From the NCBI GenBank assembly GCA_965248135.1, contig CBDFIN010000012.1, positions 310,001 through 374,000 of the forward strand: a DNA stretch of 64,000 nt, in the 5' to 3' direction. This DNA comes from SZUA-100 sp965248135. GTDB lineage: Bacteria > Pseudomonadota > Alphaproteobacteria > Rhizobiales > Rhizobiaceae. The translations under genes and the position numbers were made by a program. Positions 51,639 to 60,694 of the stretch are shown piece by piece. The notes under the pieces were generated by a model that saw only the letters and a list, made by a program, of their open reading frames with translations, had not been told where the DNA came from and did no database searches. Positions within the stretch are counted from its first letter, which is position 1; each line of letters opens with the position of its first letter.

Positions 51639-52237
51639 ATACGTTTGGCAGCAATAGCCTCTTCCAGCTCAATCACCGCCTTTTGAGCACCGGCCATGGC
51701 CGGATAGATTTCGAGCACCCGATACCAGGTGGCAAGCGCCCGTTTCTTGTCGCCAAGCGCCTGGAAAATATGTCCAAGCCCCGCGAGCGCACCGAAATGC
51801 CTGGGTTCGATCAGCAATACCCGCTCAACGTCCTGCAACGATTTGCCATAATTTTTCATGATGAAATGAAGTGTCGCCCGCTGGTTCCATCCCTCGGCGT
51901 GTTGCGGCCTCAACGTGGTGATTTGATCGAGCAGATCGAGTGCAATATTATATTTCTTTTCCCGCATCGACTTGCGGGCCCAGCCAGACAGAAGGTCAAT
52001 CGTGCTACTGCCGGAATGTCGCCATTTTGACCAAATACGCTGCGACAACCGCGCCGCAATCATCGGCCGGCGTTCCTTCTTCAACTGCGAATAAAGACCC
52101 TCAAGACTGTCGGCATTTTCCACCGACGGTGACGAGGCCTCCTGCTCGCCAGCTTGCGCGACCGCAGATGGCATATTGGCTGTGATCGACAGGGCGGCGG
52201 CGGTAACTGTCAAGATTCCGACGACAGAATTTCTCAT
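51635..52237 (-). CDS. exported TPR-repeat protein
   Basis: A 200-residue protein with a signal peptide near residues 1-28 (MRNSVVGILTVTAAALSI in part) and two or three tetratricopeptide repeats, for instance KKYNIALDLLDQITTLRPQHAEGWNQRA and GKSLQDVERVLLIEPRHFGALAGLGHIFQALGD (in part). Such repeats bind partner proteins; the partner is unknown. The ATG at 52237 is used; the frame extends to 52318. The stop codon is taken from the end of a palindromic repeat, so the C-terminus may be altered relative to relatives. Confidence 0.84.
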   Translation of the reverse strand: MRNSVVGILTVTAAALSITANMPSAVAQAGEQEASSPSVENADSLEGLYSQLKKERRPMIAARLSQRIWSKWRHSGSSTIDLLSGWARKSMREKKYNIALDLLDQITTLRPQHAEGWNQRATLHFIMKNYGKSLQDVERVLLIEPRHFGALAGLGHIFQALGDKKRALATWYRVLEIYPAMAGAQKAVIELEEAIAAKRI

Positions 52238-52323
52238 ACTGCGGATGGTAGCCCCGCAGGCAAGAACATTAAAGCAAAATTTTCGTGAGTTTAAATCATT
52301 TCGCCAAGGGCGGAACAAATGGC

Positions 52324-52449
52324 TCAGCCTTGCCGCGCTTTAAAGCGGGGATTGACCTTGTTGATGATATAGACACGACCCTTACGACGCACCAGACGAT
52401 TGGCGCGATGACGACCCTTGAGTGACCTGAGCGAATTCTTAACCTTCAT
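52324..52449 (-). CDS. rpmJ: 50S ribosomal protein L36, zinc-free type
   Basis: A 41-residue protein too short for usual frame lists. It reads MKVKNSLRSLKGRHRANRLV at the start and ends INKVNPRFKARQG. It has no Cys, so it is the C-minus, zinc-free form (as in YkgO). All residues of the core are conserved with alphaproteobacterial L36. Together with zinc-free L31 in this window, ribosomal zinc needs are low. Confidence 0.93.
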   Translation of the reverse strand: MKVKNSLRSLKGRHRANRLVRRKGRVYIINKVNPRFKARQG

Positions 52450-52643
52450 CGTGACAACCTGTACTTCCGCAAGCCCGGTTTTCCGGGTCTCAAACAATCT
52501 TGTTGGGAAAAAAACGCACTTTCCAGCACGCCGACATTCATGGGCCGTGATATAGATTAATGCTCGAGAATGTCAACCGGCTCAAACCGGCACCAACGAC
52601 AATACTTCTGGTGATCTGGCAACGCTGCAGACAATTATATCTA

Positions 52644-53564
52644 TCACAGCCGCGTGGCGGGAGAAGGAAGCGTGATTTCTCTTTTTGCCTCCTGCGCCTC
52701 GCGATGGGAAATATAGCTGGCCGCAGCAACGATCACGCCGCCGCCAAGGATAACGAACGGATCTATCGCTTCGCCGAATGCAACGATACCCAATATTGTT
52801 GCCCAAACCAGTTGAAGGAAGGAAATTGGCTGGGTTACCGAAATAGGTGCCGCCTGCAATGCCCGGGTGAGGGTATAATGTCCAAGGGTGGCAAAAAATG
52901 CGGTCGCTGCAAGCCAGCCAATCTCCGCAAGTGTTGGTGTTTGCCATTGCATCACCGCACCGGGCAGCAGCACCAGTGAACACACGACCGACAGCATGGC
53001 AACAATGACATCGGGCGAAGCATGCTGTGTCAGCTTCTTGGCCATAATAAACGAGACCGCAAACATCGGTGCTGCAGTGAGCTGGGCCAACTGGCCGATA
53101 GAGATTTCCTGAAAGCCCGGCCGCAATATTATCACAGCGCCAAGCATGCCAAGAGCCACACCGGCAATGCGCCTTGCCTTGAGTTTTTCATCCAAAAACA
53201 ATGCTGCACCAATGGTCACAAACAACGGCGATGTATAGCCGATAGCCGTCACCTCGGCGATTGGAATTCGTGCCATGGCATAAAACCACAAGATTACCGC
53301 TAATCCATGAACAAGCCCGCGTACGGCAAAACCACCGACAATTTTCAACGGTATCCGCACCTTGAATATTTTCAGCATAATCGGACCGAGCATCAAAAGG
53401 CCGATGACATAGCGAATAAAGGCCGCTTCTACCGCCGGCAGGCCGGAACCAAGATAGCGCACAATTCCGGTAACCGCGGTAAAGCACAGGCCGGTTGCAA
53501 CCATCCACAAGATACCTTCGAAGGTCCTGTCCGGGTTGACTATTCGGGCACTGGAAACGGCCAT
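52644..53564 (-). CDS. EamA/DMT-family transporter
   Basis: A 306-residue protein with ten membrane segments. It starts with VNPDRTFEGILWMVATGLCFTAV (in part), and the two EamA halves are recognised by RGLVHGLAVILWFYAMARIPIAEVTAIGYTSPLFV (in part) and TLTRALQAAPISVTQPISFLQLVWATILG (in part). Such sequences are common in the RhaT/EamA family; the substrate is unknown. It is followed on the same strand by the MATE gene 53619-55013, upstream in transcription. Confidence 0.86.
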   Translation of the reverse strand: MAVSSARIVNPDRTFEGILWMVATGLCFTAVTGIVRYLGSGLPAVEAAFIRYVIGLLMLGPIMLKIFKVRIPLKIVGGFAVRGLVHGLAVILWFYAMARIPIAEVTAIGYTSPLFVTIGAALFLDEKLKARRIAGVALGMLGAVIILRPGFQEISIGQLAQLTAAPMFAVSFIMAKKLTQHASPDVIVAMLSVVCSLVLLPGAVMQWQTPTLAEIGWLAATAFFATLGHYTLTRALQAAPISVTQPISFLQLVWATILGIVAFGEAIDPFVILGGGVIVAAASYISHREAQEAKREITLPSPATRL

Positions 53565-53618
53565 TTGGTTTTATCCAATTCGGCAAAGACGCCATTTGAT
53601 TGGATTAACGATCACCCG

Positions 53619-55013
53619 TCAATGGGGGATGAGGCCAAATTTTTCACGCATGAAAAACCGCCCGTTCAGCAAAATTGTGGCAAGCAACAAGGCGATGGCA
53701 AGGCCAAACCAAATGCCCACACCGCCAAAGTCAAACACAAAGGCGGAAACATAGGCAACCGGCATGCCGAACAGCCAATAGGCGCAAACCGCGATCAACA
53801 TCGGTATTTTCGCATCGCGCATGCCGCGCAGAATGCCTACACCGATGGCTTGCGCGGAATCAACTAGTTGAAACGCAGCGGCCACATAGACCAGCGGAAC
53901 AGCATAGGCGACCACCGCTGCAGTGTCGGCCTGTTTGGCATCGAGAAACAACCAGATGAGCGGTTCGGGTATGGCCCAAAAAACAATGGCGGCCATGACG
54001 GCGATAGCAATTGATATCGCCAGCACGGCAATGCCGGCGCGCTCCACCCCAAGCCAGTCCTTGCGTCCCAGCGCCTTGCCGACCCGCACGGTCGCGGCAT
54101 TGGAAAGTGCTAATGGTATCATGAATGTAACCGACGCCAATTGCAGGGCTATACCATGCGCGGCAAGCTCAATGGTGCCGATCCAGCCCATCATGATCGA
54201 AGCGCCGATAAACAGGCTCACTTCGGCCAGAATGGTCATGCTGATCGGCCAACCCAACTGGATAATTTCGCGCAACGCATGCCAGTCGGATCGCCAAATT
54301 CGCGTGAAAACACCATAGGTTGCCACATCCCTGTGGCGGCCGGCATGGATCAACAACGCCAAAAAGATGATCGTCTGGGTCAAAAGTGTACCCACTGCGG
54401 CGCCTCTTACGCCCATTTCGGGAGCACCGAAATTGCCGAACATAAAGGCATAGTTAAGCAACGCGTTCAACACCGCTGTTGCAATCGAAGCCCACAGGAT
54501 GACTTTCGCAAATTCCAACACACTGAGCAGCGAACGCAGGCAAAACGCCAGCAATTGCGGCAGCGTTGCCCACATGGCAATGCGCATATATTGATCAACA
54601 ATCTCCACCACCTCGGGTTTTTGCCCAAGAGCTGTCATTATATCTCCGGCAAACCACATCGGCACCAAAGCCAAAATAGAATAGAGTGTTACGGCCCAGA
54701 TACCCATCCGAACCGACCGGCGAACGCCTCTTGTATCATCGGCGCCCAGGGCATTGGCAGCCAACGGTATGATGGCAAGCGCCAACCCGGCACCGAATAT
54801 CCAGATGACGAAATGCATCTGTATCGCCAGCACGCCGCCTGCCAGTTTTGTGGTGCCCAGCCAGCCCATCATCAAGGTATCGGTAACGCCAATTGCCGAC
54901 TGGGCCAGTTGCGCGCCAACCAATGGCAGACCGAGCACCAGCGTTCCGTGCACATGGTAGCGCCATGAATTATCGCGCTCCGACGGCGCACTGGCAGTTT
55001 CCAACGCGGTCAT
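53619..55013 (-). CDS. MATE-family multidrug/cation antiporter (NorM-like)
   Basis: A 464-residue, 12-helix antiporter of the MATE family. Typical blocks are LGLPLVGAQLAQSAIGVTDTLMMGWLG (in part) at the start of the first half and GWPISMTILAEVSLFIGASIMMGWIG (in part) at the start of the second. These proteins export drugs and cationic compounds in exchange for sodium or protons. GAGGCATGA precedes the ATG. It precedes a DMT gene on the same strand, 54 bp apart, so the two may be co-transcribed. Confidence 0.93.
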   Translation of the reverse strand: MTALETASAPSERDNSWRYHVHGTLVLGLPLVGAQLAQSAIGVTDTLMMGWLGTTKLAGGVLAIQMHFVIWIFGAGLALAIIPLAANALGADDTRGVRRSVRMGIWAVTLYSILALVPMWFAGDIMTALGQKPEVVEIVDQYMRIAMWATLPQLLAFCLRSLLSVLEFAKVILWASIATAVLNALLNYAFMFGNFGAPEMGVRGAAVGTLLTQTIIFLALLIHAGRHRDVATYGVFTRIWRSDWHALREIIQLGWPISMTILAEVSLFIGASIMMGWIGTIELAAHGIALQLASVTFMIPLALSNAATVRVGKALGRKDWLGVERAGIAVLAISIAIAVMAAIVFWAIPEPLIWLFLDAKQADTAAVVAYAVPLVYVAAAFQLVDSAQAIGVGILRGMRDAKIPMLIAVCAYWLFGMPVAYVSAFVFDFGGVGIWFGLAIALLLATILLNGRFFMREKFGLIPH

Positions 55014-55258
55014 TCATGCCTCTGGGATAAAAAGAGATATTAAAAGGACTTCAAATACCGAAGCTGACGCTATCTGAACGCCAGCCTGCGGTCCAATAGT
55101 ATTTCGTATGGCGGATGATAGATCATAAAGTACACTGTTTACTACACTCACCTGTTTAGCGTTCTAACAGGCGGTGTGTCGCCTGGGTGAAAACCGCTCA
55201 ACCCCGGCAGCACGTCAAACGTGTTTTCTCTGCCGTAATCAGTCAATCCGCCACGTCG

Positions 55259-55293
55259 CATGTCGCGGTTTAAACATTGGGCGTCGCGACATG
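55259..55293 (+). promoter_or_regulatory. inverted repeat upstream of soxB, candidate operator
   Basis: CATGTCGCG (55259-55267) and CGCGACATG (55285-55293) form a perfect 9-bp inverted repeat separated by 17 bp, about 108 bp before soxB. The half site TGTCGC also occurs again directly after it. Spacing of about 2.5 helical turns suits a dimeric activator or repressor of sarcosine use. The rest of 55014-55400 has a stem CCTGTT/AACAGG at about 55151-55171 and a short open frame from 55369 with a strong ribosome site. Confidence 0.55.
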
Positions 55294-55400
55294 TCGCAAG
55301 CAGAAACTTTGACGCGCCTATGACACTTCCATCCCAGCCCCCTAACGCCTATAGATAGGGAGAAATTCATGCTGGATGCCGTGGCGGGAGTATCAGTTGT

Positions 55401-56654
55401 ATGCGCAACTATTCGGTTTTTTCATTGGCCAGAGAGGCCCTGCGTGCTCACAAGGGTTGGGGCGAACAATGGCGTTCGCCCGAACCGAAGAAATCCTATG
55501 ACGTGATCATTGTCGGCGCCGGTGGCCACGGGCTCGGTGCCGCCTATTATCTGGCCAAGGAGCACGGCATTACCAACGTGGCGGTGCTCGACAAGGGTTG
55601 GCTCGGCGGCGGCAATACCGGACGCAACACCACCATCATCCGCTCCAACTATCTTTATGATGAATCCGCCGGCATCTACAACCATGCGATCAAGCTGTGG
55701 GAGGGCCTATCGAAGGAACTCAACTACAATATCATGTTCTCCCAGCGCGGCGTGATGATGCTGGCTCACAATGTCCATGATGTGCAGGTGTTTAAACGCC
55801 ACATTCATGCCAACCGGCTAAATGGTGTCGACAATTCCTGGCTGACACCGCAAGAGGCGAAGGACTATTGCCCGCCACTCAATATCTCGAAGCAAGCCCG
55901 CTACCCGGTGATGGGTGCTGCCCTGCAACGAAAAGGTGGCACGGCGCGCCATGATGCGGTTGCCTGGGGCTATGCAAGAGCAGCTTCGGACCGCGGTGTC
56001 GACATTATCCAGAATTGCGAGGTTACCGGCATCAACCGTGACACTAGCGGCAATATATCGGGCGTCGAGACTACCAAGGGCACCATCAATGCAAAAAAGG
56101 TTGGCGTCGTTGCGGCAGGCCATTCTTCGGTGTTAATGCAAATGGCCGGATTGCAAATGCCGCTTGAAAGCTATCCGTTGCAAGCGCTGGTTTCCGAGCC
56201 GGTCAAACCGGTGTTTCCCTGCGTGGTGATGTCGAACACCGTGCATGCCTATATCTCGCAATCCGACAAGGGTGAGTTGGTAATCGGCGCCGGCACCGAT
56301 CAGTACACGTCCTATTCGCAGACCGGCGGTTTGCATATTTTGAGCCACACGCTCGATGCAATCTGCGAAATGTTCCCAATGTTTACCCGCATGTCGATGA
56401 TGCGTTCGTGGGGCGGCATTGTCGATGTGACACCCGACCGTTCTCCCATTCTGGCAAAAACGCCGATACAAGGTCTTTATGTCAATTGTGGCTGGGGTAC
56501 CGGCGGTTTTAAGGCAACGCCGGGTTCGGCTCATGTGTTTGCTCACACCATCGCCCGCGATGAGCCACATGAAATCAATGCTGGCTTCACCCTTGAGCGT
56601 TTCCGCAATGGCCGGTTGATCGATGAGGCGGCAGCTGCCGCAGTGGCGCATTGA
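55401..56654 (+). CDS. soxB: sarcosine oxidase beta subunit
   Basis: A 417-residue FAD and FMN-bearing subunit of heterotetrameric sarcosine oxidase, which removes the methyl group of sarcosine to give glycine, hydrogen peroxide and 5,10-methylene-THF. It starts MRNYSVFSLAREALRAHKGW, the canonical head, and the Rossmann block DVIIVGAGGHGLGAAYYLA. GKGGTARHDAVAWGYARAA (in part) contains a flavin-contacting His. GGGAG lies 10 bp before the start. First gene of the soxBDAG operon. Confidence 0.95.
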   Translation: MRNYSVFSLAREALRAHKGWGEQWRSPEPKKSYDVIIVGAGGHGLGAAYYLAKEHGITNVAVLDKGWLGGGNTGRNTTIIRSNYLYDESAGIYNHAIKLWEGLSKELNYNIMFSQRGVMMLAHNVHDVQVFKRHIHANRLNGVDNSWLTPQEAKDYCPPLNISKQARYPVMGAALQRKGGTARHDAVAWGYARAASDRGVDIIQNCEVTGINRDTSGNISGVETTKGTINAKKVGVVAAGHSSVLMQMAGLQMPLESYPLQALVSEPVKPVFPCVVMSNTVHAYISQSDKGELVIGAGTDQYTSYSQTGGLHILSHTLDAICEMFPMFTRMSMMRSWGGIVDVTPDRSPILAKTPIQGLYVNCGWGTGGFKATPGSAHVFAHTIARDEPHEINAGFTLERFRNGRLIDEAAAAAVAH

Positions 56655-56666
56655 AGGCTGAATAAA

Positions 56667-56840
56667 ATGACTGATAGTGCAATCAATCTTGCCGAAAAAC
56701 TGGCGACGTTTTCCGACCATTGGTCACCGAAAATAGTCTCGGCGTTTGCAGACGAGGAAGTCGAAATCCTACTTATCGAACCGGCAGGAACGCCGAATAC
56801 GGGCGATCCTGCCACTGCTGCAGAAAAGGTGGTAATATAA
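56667..56840 (+). pseudogene. internally deleted cupin remnant between soxB and soxD
   Basis: A 57-codon frame. Its first 26 residues (NLAEKLATFSDHWSPKIV) are the N-terminal motif of small cupin proteins, and its last 25 (EVEILLIEPAGTPNTGDPA) are the C-terminal motif of the same fold; the whole central barrel is gone. The deletion is in frame, so a short product could still be made; AAGG precedes the ATG, and the stop codon is 1 bp before soxD. Cupin genes of about 110-120 codons with these two motifs are familiar in this family. It is probably a non-functional relic that keeps translational coupling in the sox operon. Confidence 0.7.
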
Positions 56841-56841
56841 G

Positions 56842-57135
56842 ATGCTCTTAATCCACTGCCCCTATTGCGAAGAAGAACGTCCGGAACTGGAGTTTGCCCA
56901 TGGCGGCGAGGCACACATCGCCCGACCGGCCGATATGGCCTCCATCAGCGATGAGGAGTTTGAGCGTTACTTCTTCATTCGCGAGAACCCCAAGGGTGTG
57001 TGTTTTGAGCGCTGGCGTCATGTGCACGGCTGTGGGCGATTTTTTAATGCTGCCCGCAACACCGTCTCCGACAAGTTCATCACCACCTATAGGGCGGGAA
57101 AAGCAAAGCCTTCATTTGATGAGGCCCAAAAATGA
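56842..57135 (+). CDS. soxD: sarcosine oxidase delta subunit
   Basis: A 97-residue zinc-binding subunit. It has HCPYCEEERPELEF at the start, giving two Cys, and later HVHGCGRFF, giving a His and a further Cys for zinc. The subunit holds the alpha and beta subunits together. The stop codon overlaps the soxA start (ATGA at 57132-57135). Normal length and place within soxBDAG. Confidence 0.95.
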   Translation: MLLIHCPYCEEERPELEFAHGGEAHIARPADMASISDEEFERYFFIRENPKGVCFERWRHVHGCGRFFNAARNTVSDKFITTYRAGKAKPSFDEAQK

Positions 57136-60119
57136 GCGTCCCAAACCGCATTTCGGGCCGGGGTGTTCTGTCGCCGGCCAAAACCGTCACATTCACCTTC
57201 GATGGCAAAACCTTGGAGGGTCTTGAGGGCGATACGCTGGCCTCGGCCCTATTGGCGAACGGCATTCATCTTGCCGGGCGGTCGTTCAAATATCACCGCC
57301 CGCGCGGCATCCTTTCTTCTGGCCCGGAAGAGCCCAATGCGCTGGTTGGCATTTCGCGTGACCGGGCGCGCTCTGAACCCAATGTACGGGTGACCACCCA
57401 GGAACTTTATGACGGCTTGAACGCCATCAGCCAGAACCGCTGGCCATCGCTTGCCTTTGATGCATCTGCGGTCAATGATGCCCTTGGCGCTTTCATTCCT
57501 TCCGGGTTTTACTACAAGACATTCAAATGGCCGGCCAAGGCATGGGACAAGCTTTACGAACCGGTAATCCGGGCAGCCGCAGGGCTTGGACATTCACCTA
57601 CCGAAGCCGACCCGGACCATTATGCCAACCGTTTTGCCCATTGTGACGTGTTGATCGCAGGCGGCGGAATAGCCGGGCTGACCGCTGCATTAGCGGCGGC
57701 CAAAGCCGGTGCTGAAGTGATTTTGTGCGATGAAAACCCGGAACTTGGTGGATCAATTCTTGCCGATGCGACAATGCGGATCAACGGCAAATCAACGCGC
57801 CAATGGGTCGCCGAGACAATTGCACAACTAAAGGCCATGGAAAATGTGCGTCTGCTTTCGCGCACCACCGCATTTGGTTATTACGTGCAAAACTTTGTCG
57901 CCCTTAGCGAGCGCATTACCGATCATCTGGCGCGACCGGATACGGATGCGCCGCGCCAGCGGCTGTGGCAGGTGCGGGCCAAGCAGGTTATTTTAGCAAC
58001 CGGGGCGATTGAGCGCCACATGGTCTTTGCCGATAATGACCGTCCGGGCATCATGCTTGCCGGTGCTGCGCAAGACTATCTCAATCGCTTTGGCGTGGCG
58101 GTTGGTGCCAATGTGGGTGTCTTTACCTCATGTGATTCGGCCTGGTCAGTGGCTTTTGATCTCAAACAGGCCGGCATCAATATTCCCGTGATTGTGGATT
58201 TGCGCGGTAACCCACCGGAGAGGCTCATCACCCGCGCCAGCGAGTTGGGCATCCGCGTTTTGAGCGGCCACACAATTGCCAAAACGGCTGGCCGGTTGCG
58301 CATAGTTTCGATCAATGTGCGGCCAGTTTCAGGTGGTGACAGCGAAACCATCCGCGTCGATGCGCTGATCACTTCGTCTGGCTGGACCCCTTCGGTGCAT
58401 CTGTTTTCCCAATCGCGCGGTAAATTGCGCTGGGATGAGGATCGCGAGATATTCCTGCCGGATATCCAGGCCCAGGATTGCCGCTGCATCGGTGCCTGCA
58501 ATGGTACGATGAACACCGGCAAAGTAGTCGTCGAGGCATGGAAGGCCGGCCGAAAAGCGGTCGGAAAAATGGCCAAAAAGCCGCCAAAAATCTCGGTCGA
58601 AAACGCTCCTTCCTTCGATGGTGGCAATATTGGCGCGGTGCCCGGTGCGGGACCCGACGATATCGTCAAGGCCTTCATCGATTTTCAAAACGATGTCACC
58701 GCCAAGGATGTACGGCTTGCGGTGCGCGAGGGCATGCATTCGATTGAGCATGTCAAACGCTTCACCACCACCGGCATGGCCACCGATCAAGGCAAAATGT
58801 CTAACATGCACGGGCTGGCGATTGCCGCCCAGCAATTGGGGAAATCGGTTCCCGAAGTCGGGCTCACCACCTTTCGTGCGCCTTATACGCCGGTGCCGTT
58901 TGCCACCATTGTCAATCACGCGCGCGGACGGTTGTTCGACCCGGCGCGCAAGACGCCGATGCATCAATGGGAGGTCGACCAGGGCGCGGTATTTGAAGAT
59001 GTCGGCCCGTGGAAACGCGCCTGGTATTACCCCGAGGCGGGTGAAGACATGCACCATGCGGTCAACCGCGAATGTGTCACGGTGCGCCAGAAAGCCGGCA
59101 TTTTTGATGCAACGACGCTTGGAAAGATCGAGATTACCGGTCCCGATGCGGCGGAATTCATGAACCTGATATACACCAATCCGTGGACCAAGCTTGGCGT
59201 TAGCCGCGCCCGCTATGGCATCATGTGCCGGGAGGACGGTTTTATCTATGACGACGGTGTAATTGGCCGAATGGCGGAAGATCGTTTCCACGTCACCACC
59301 ACGACCGGCGGCGCACCGCGAGTGCTGAACCATATGGAGGATCATCTCCAGACCGAGTTTCCCCATCTAAAGGTGCATTTGACCTCAACCAGCGAACAGT
59401 GGGCAGTGATTGCCGTGCAGGGACCGCTGGCCCGCCAGATTATTGCGCCGCTGGTTGAAGATGCCGACATTTCTCATGAAGCGATGCCTCATATGAGCGT
59501 GCGCGAATGCAAGGTGTGCGGGGTGCCGGCGCGGCTGTTTCGCCTTTCCTTTACCGGTGAACTGGGCTTTGAAATCAATGTGCCGGCCGACTGTGGCCTT
59601 AGCGTCTGGGAGGCCGTGTGGGCTTTGGGCGCACCAAAGGGCATGGTTGCCTATGGCACCGAGACCATGCACGTGCTTAGGGCCGAGAAGGGCTATATCA
59701 TCGTCGGCCAGGACACCGACGGTACTGTCACCCCTCATGATGCCGGGCTTTCCTGGGCGATTGGCAAAATGAAGCCGGATTTTGTCGGCAAGCGCGGCCT
59801 TGAACGGCCTGATCTTGTTGGCGATGGCCGTCGGCAACTTGTCGGTCTTAAGACAAATGATCCCGACATGGTGTTGGAAGAAGGGGCGCAGATTGTCGCC
59901 AGCCCCGGTCAAGCCATTCCGATGAAAATGATCGGCTTTGTCACCTCTTCCTATTGGTCCGAAGTGCTTGGCCATTCTATCGCCCTGGCGCTGGTCGAAG
60001 ACGGTCACAAGCTTAACGGCAAAACGCTCTATGTGCCGATGCCGGACGAAACTATCGAAGTCGAGGTAACCGACATGGTGTTTTACGACAAGGAAGGAGG
60101 CAGGCTCGATGGCGCGTGA
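57132..60119 (+). CDS. soxA: sarcosine oxidase alpha subunit
   Basis: A 995-residue subunit with NAD- and folate-binding parts. The N-terminal 100 residues (SVPNRISGRGVLSPAKTVTF and RSFKYHRPRGILSSGPEEPNA in part) are ferredoxin-like. The NAD-binding Rossmann motif is DVLIAGGGIAGLTAALAAAKAG (in part) near residue 172. The C-terminal half, from about 600, is a glycine-cleavage T-protein-like (aminomethyltransferase) domain that binds tetrahydrofolate and takes up the one-carbon unit. Two overlaps (soxD before, soxG after) mark the operon. Confidence 0.96.
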   Translation: MSVPNRISGRGVLSPAKTVTFTFDGKTLEGLEGDTLASALLANGIHLAGRSFKYHRPRGILSSGPEEPNALVGISRDRARSEPNVRVTTQELYDGLNAISQNRWPSLAFDASAVNDALGAFIPSGFYYKTFKWPAKAWDKLYEPVIRAAAGLGHSPTEADPDHYANRFAHCDVLIAGGGIAGLTAALAAAKAGAEVILCDENPELGGSILADATMRINGKSTRQWVAETIAQLKAMENVRLLSRTTAFGYYVQNFVALSERITDHLARPDTDAPRQRLWQVRAKQVILATGAIERHMVFADNDRPGIMLAGAAQDYLNRFGVAVGANVGVFTSCDSAWSVAFDLKQAGINIPVIVDLRGNPPERLITRASELGIRVLSGHTIAKTAGRLRIVSINVRPVSGGDSETIRVDALITSSGWTPSVHLFSQSRGKLRWDEDREIFLPDIQAQDCRCIGACNGTMNTGKVVVEAWKAGRKAVGKMAKKPPKISVENAPSFDGGNIGAVPGAGPDDIVKAFIDFQNDVTAKDVRLAVREGMHSIEHVKRFTTTGMATDQGKMSNMHGLAIAAQQLGKSVPEVGLTTFRAPYTPVPFATIVNHARGRLFDPARKTPMHQWEVDQGAVFEDVGPWKRAWYYPEAGEDMHHAVNRECVTVRQKAGIFDATTLGKIEITGPDAAEFMNLIYTNPWTKLGVSRARYGIMCREDGFIYDDGVIGRMAEDRFHVTTTTGGAPRVLNHMEDHLQTEFPHLKVHLTSTSEQWAVIAVQGPLARQIIAPLVEDADISHEAMPHMSVRECKVCGVPARLFRLSFTGELGFEINVPADCGLSVWEAVWALGAPKGMVAYGTETMHVLRAEKGYIIVGQDTDGTVTPHDAGLSWAIGKMKPDFVGKRGLERPDLVGDGRRQLVGLKTNDPDMVLEEGAQIVASPGQAIPMKMIGFVTSSYWSEVLGHSIALALVEDGHKLNGKTLYVPMPDETIEVEVTDMVFYDKEGGRLDGA

Positions 60120-60648
60120 AACAATTGCCCGGCCGCCGCATGAGGGCCGCCGCTTTGCCAATTCTGATGTCGACCTTCAGGCAGCGCTTCCAGCCTCGCG
60201 CCTCAGCTTGCGCGTAGCGCCGCAAAACGCTGGTGATCTGACAAAAGCACTGGGTGTCGAATTACCCATTACCCCGAAAACTTCGGCCTCTGGCGATGGC
60301 CGCCATGCCCTGTGGCTCGGACCGGATGAATGGCTGATTATCGATGACCGGCCAAATATCGCCCCCACCCTTGTCGGCGAACTGAGCGACTGCTCGGCGG
60401 TCGATATCAGCCATCGCAACACCGCTATCCATGTCAGCGGTGCAAAGGCCGAAGAATTATTGAATGCGGGCTGCCCGCAAAATCTCACGCTTGCCGCCTT
60501 TCCGGTCGGCGCCTGTTCGCGCACTATTTTCGGTAAAGTCGAGATCGTGCTGTGGCGCACCGGTAAAAGAGATTTCAGAATTGAAGTCTGGCGTTCATTT
60601 TCCGATTATATTTGGGATTTTCTTGTGGATGCGGCGCGATCGGTCTGA
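60109..60648 (+). CDS. soxG: sarcosine oxidase gamma subunit
   Basis: A 179-residue subunit that stabilises the alpha subunit. The middle has DGRHALWLGPDEWLIIDD and VDISHRNTAIHVSGAKAEELLNAGCP (in part), and the end FRIEVWRSFSDYIWDFLVDAAR. It overlaps soxA by 11 bp. Normal length. Last gene of the operon. Confidence 0.94.
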   Translation: MARETIARPPHEGRRFANSDVDLQAALPASRLSLRVAPQNAGDLTKALGVELPITPKTSASGDGRHALWLGPDEWLIIDDRPNIAPTLVGELSDCSAVDISHRNTAIHVSGAKAEELLNAGCPQNLTLAAFPVGACSRTIFGKVEIVLWRTGKRDFRIEVWRSFSDYIWDFLVDAARSV

Positions 60649-60694
60649 TAGACCGCTGTCGACTTAACCCGCGTCAAAGATCGCAGGATCCAGC

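Noticed and set aside
55369..55506. Short frame before soxB as the true start of the sox operon product
   Set aside because: It is out of frame with soxB, has no recognisable protein, and soxB has its canonical start MRNYSVF at 55401. Kept only as a possible regulatory element.
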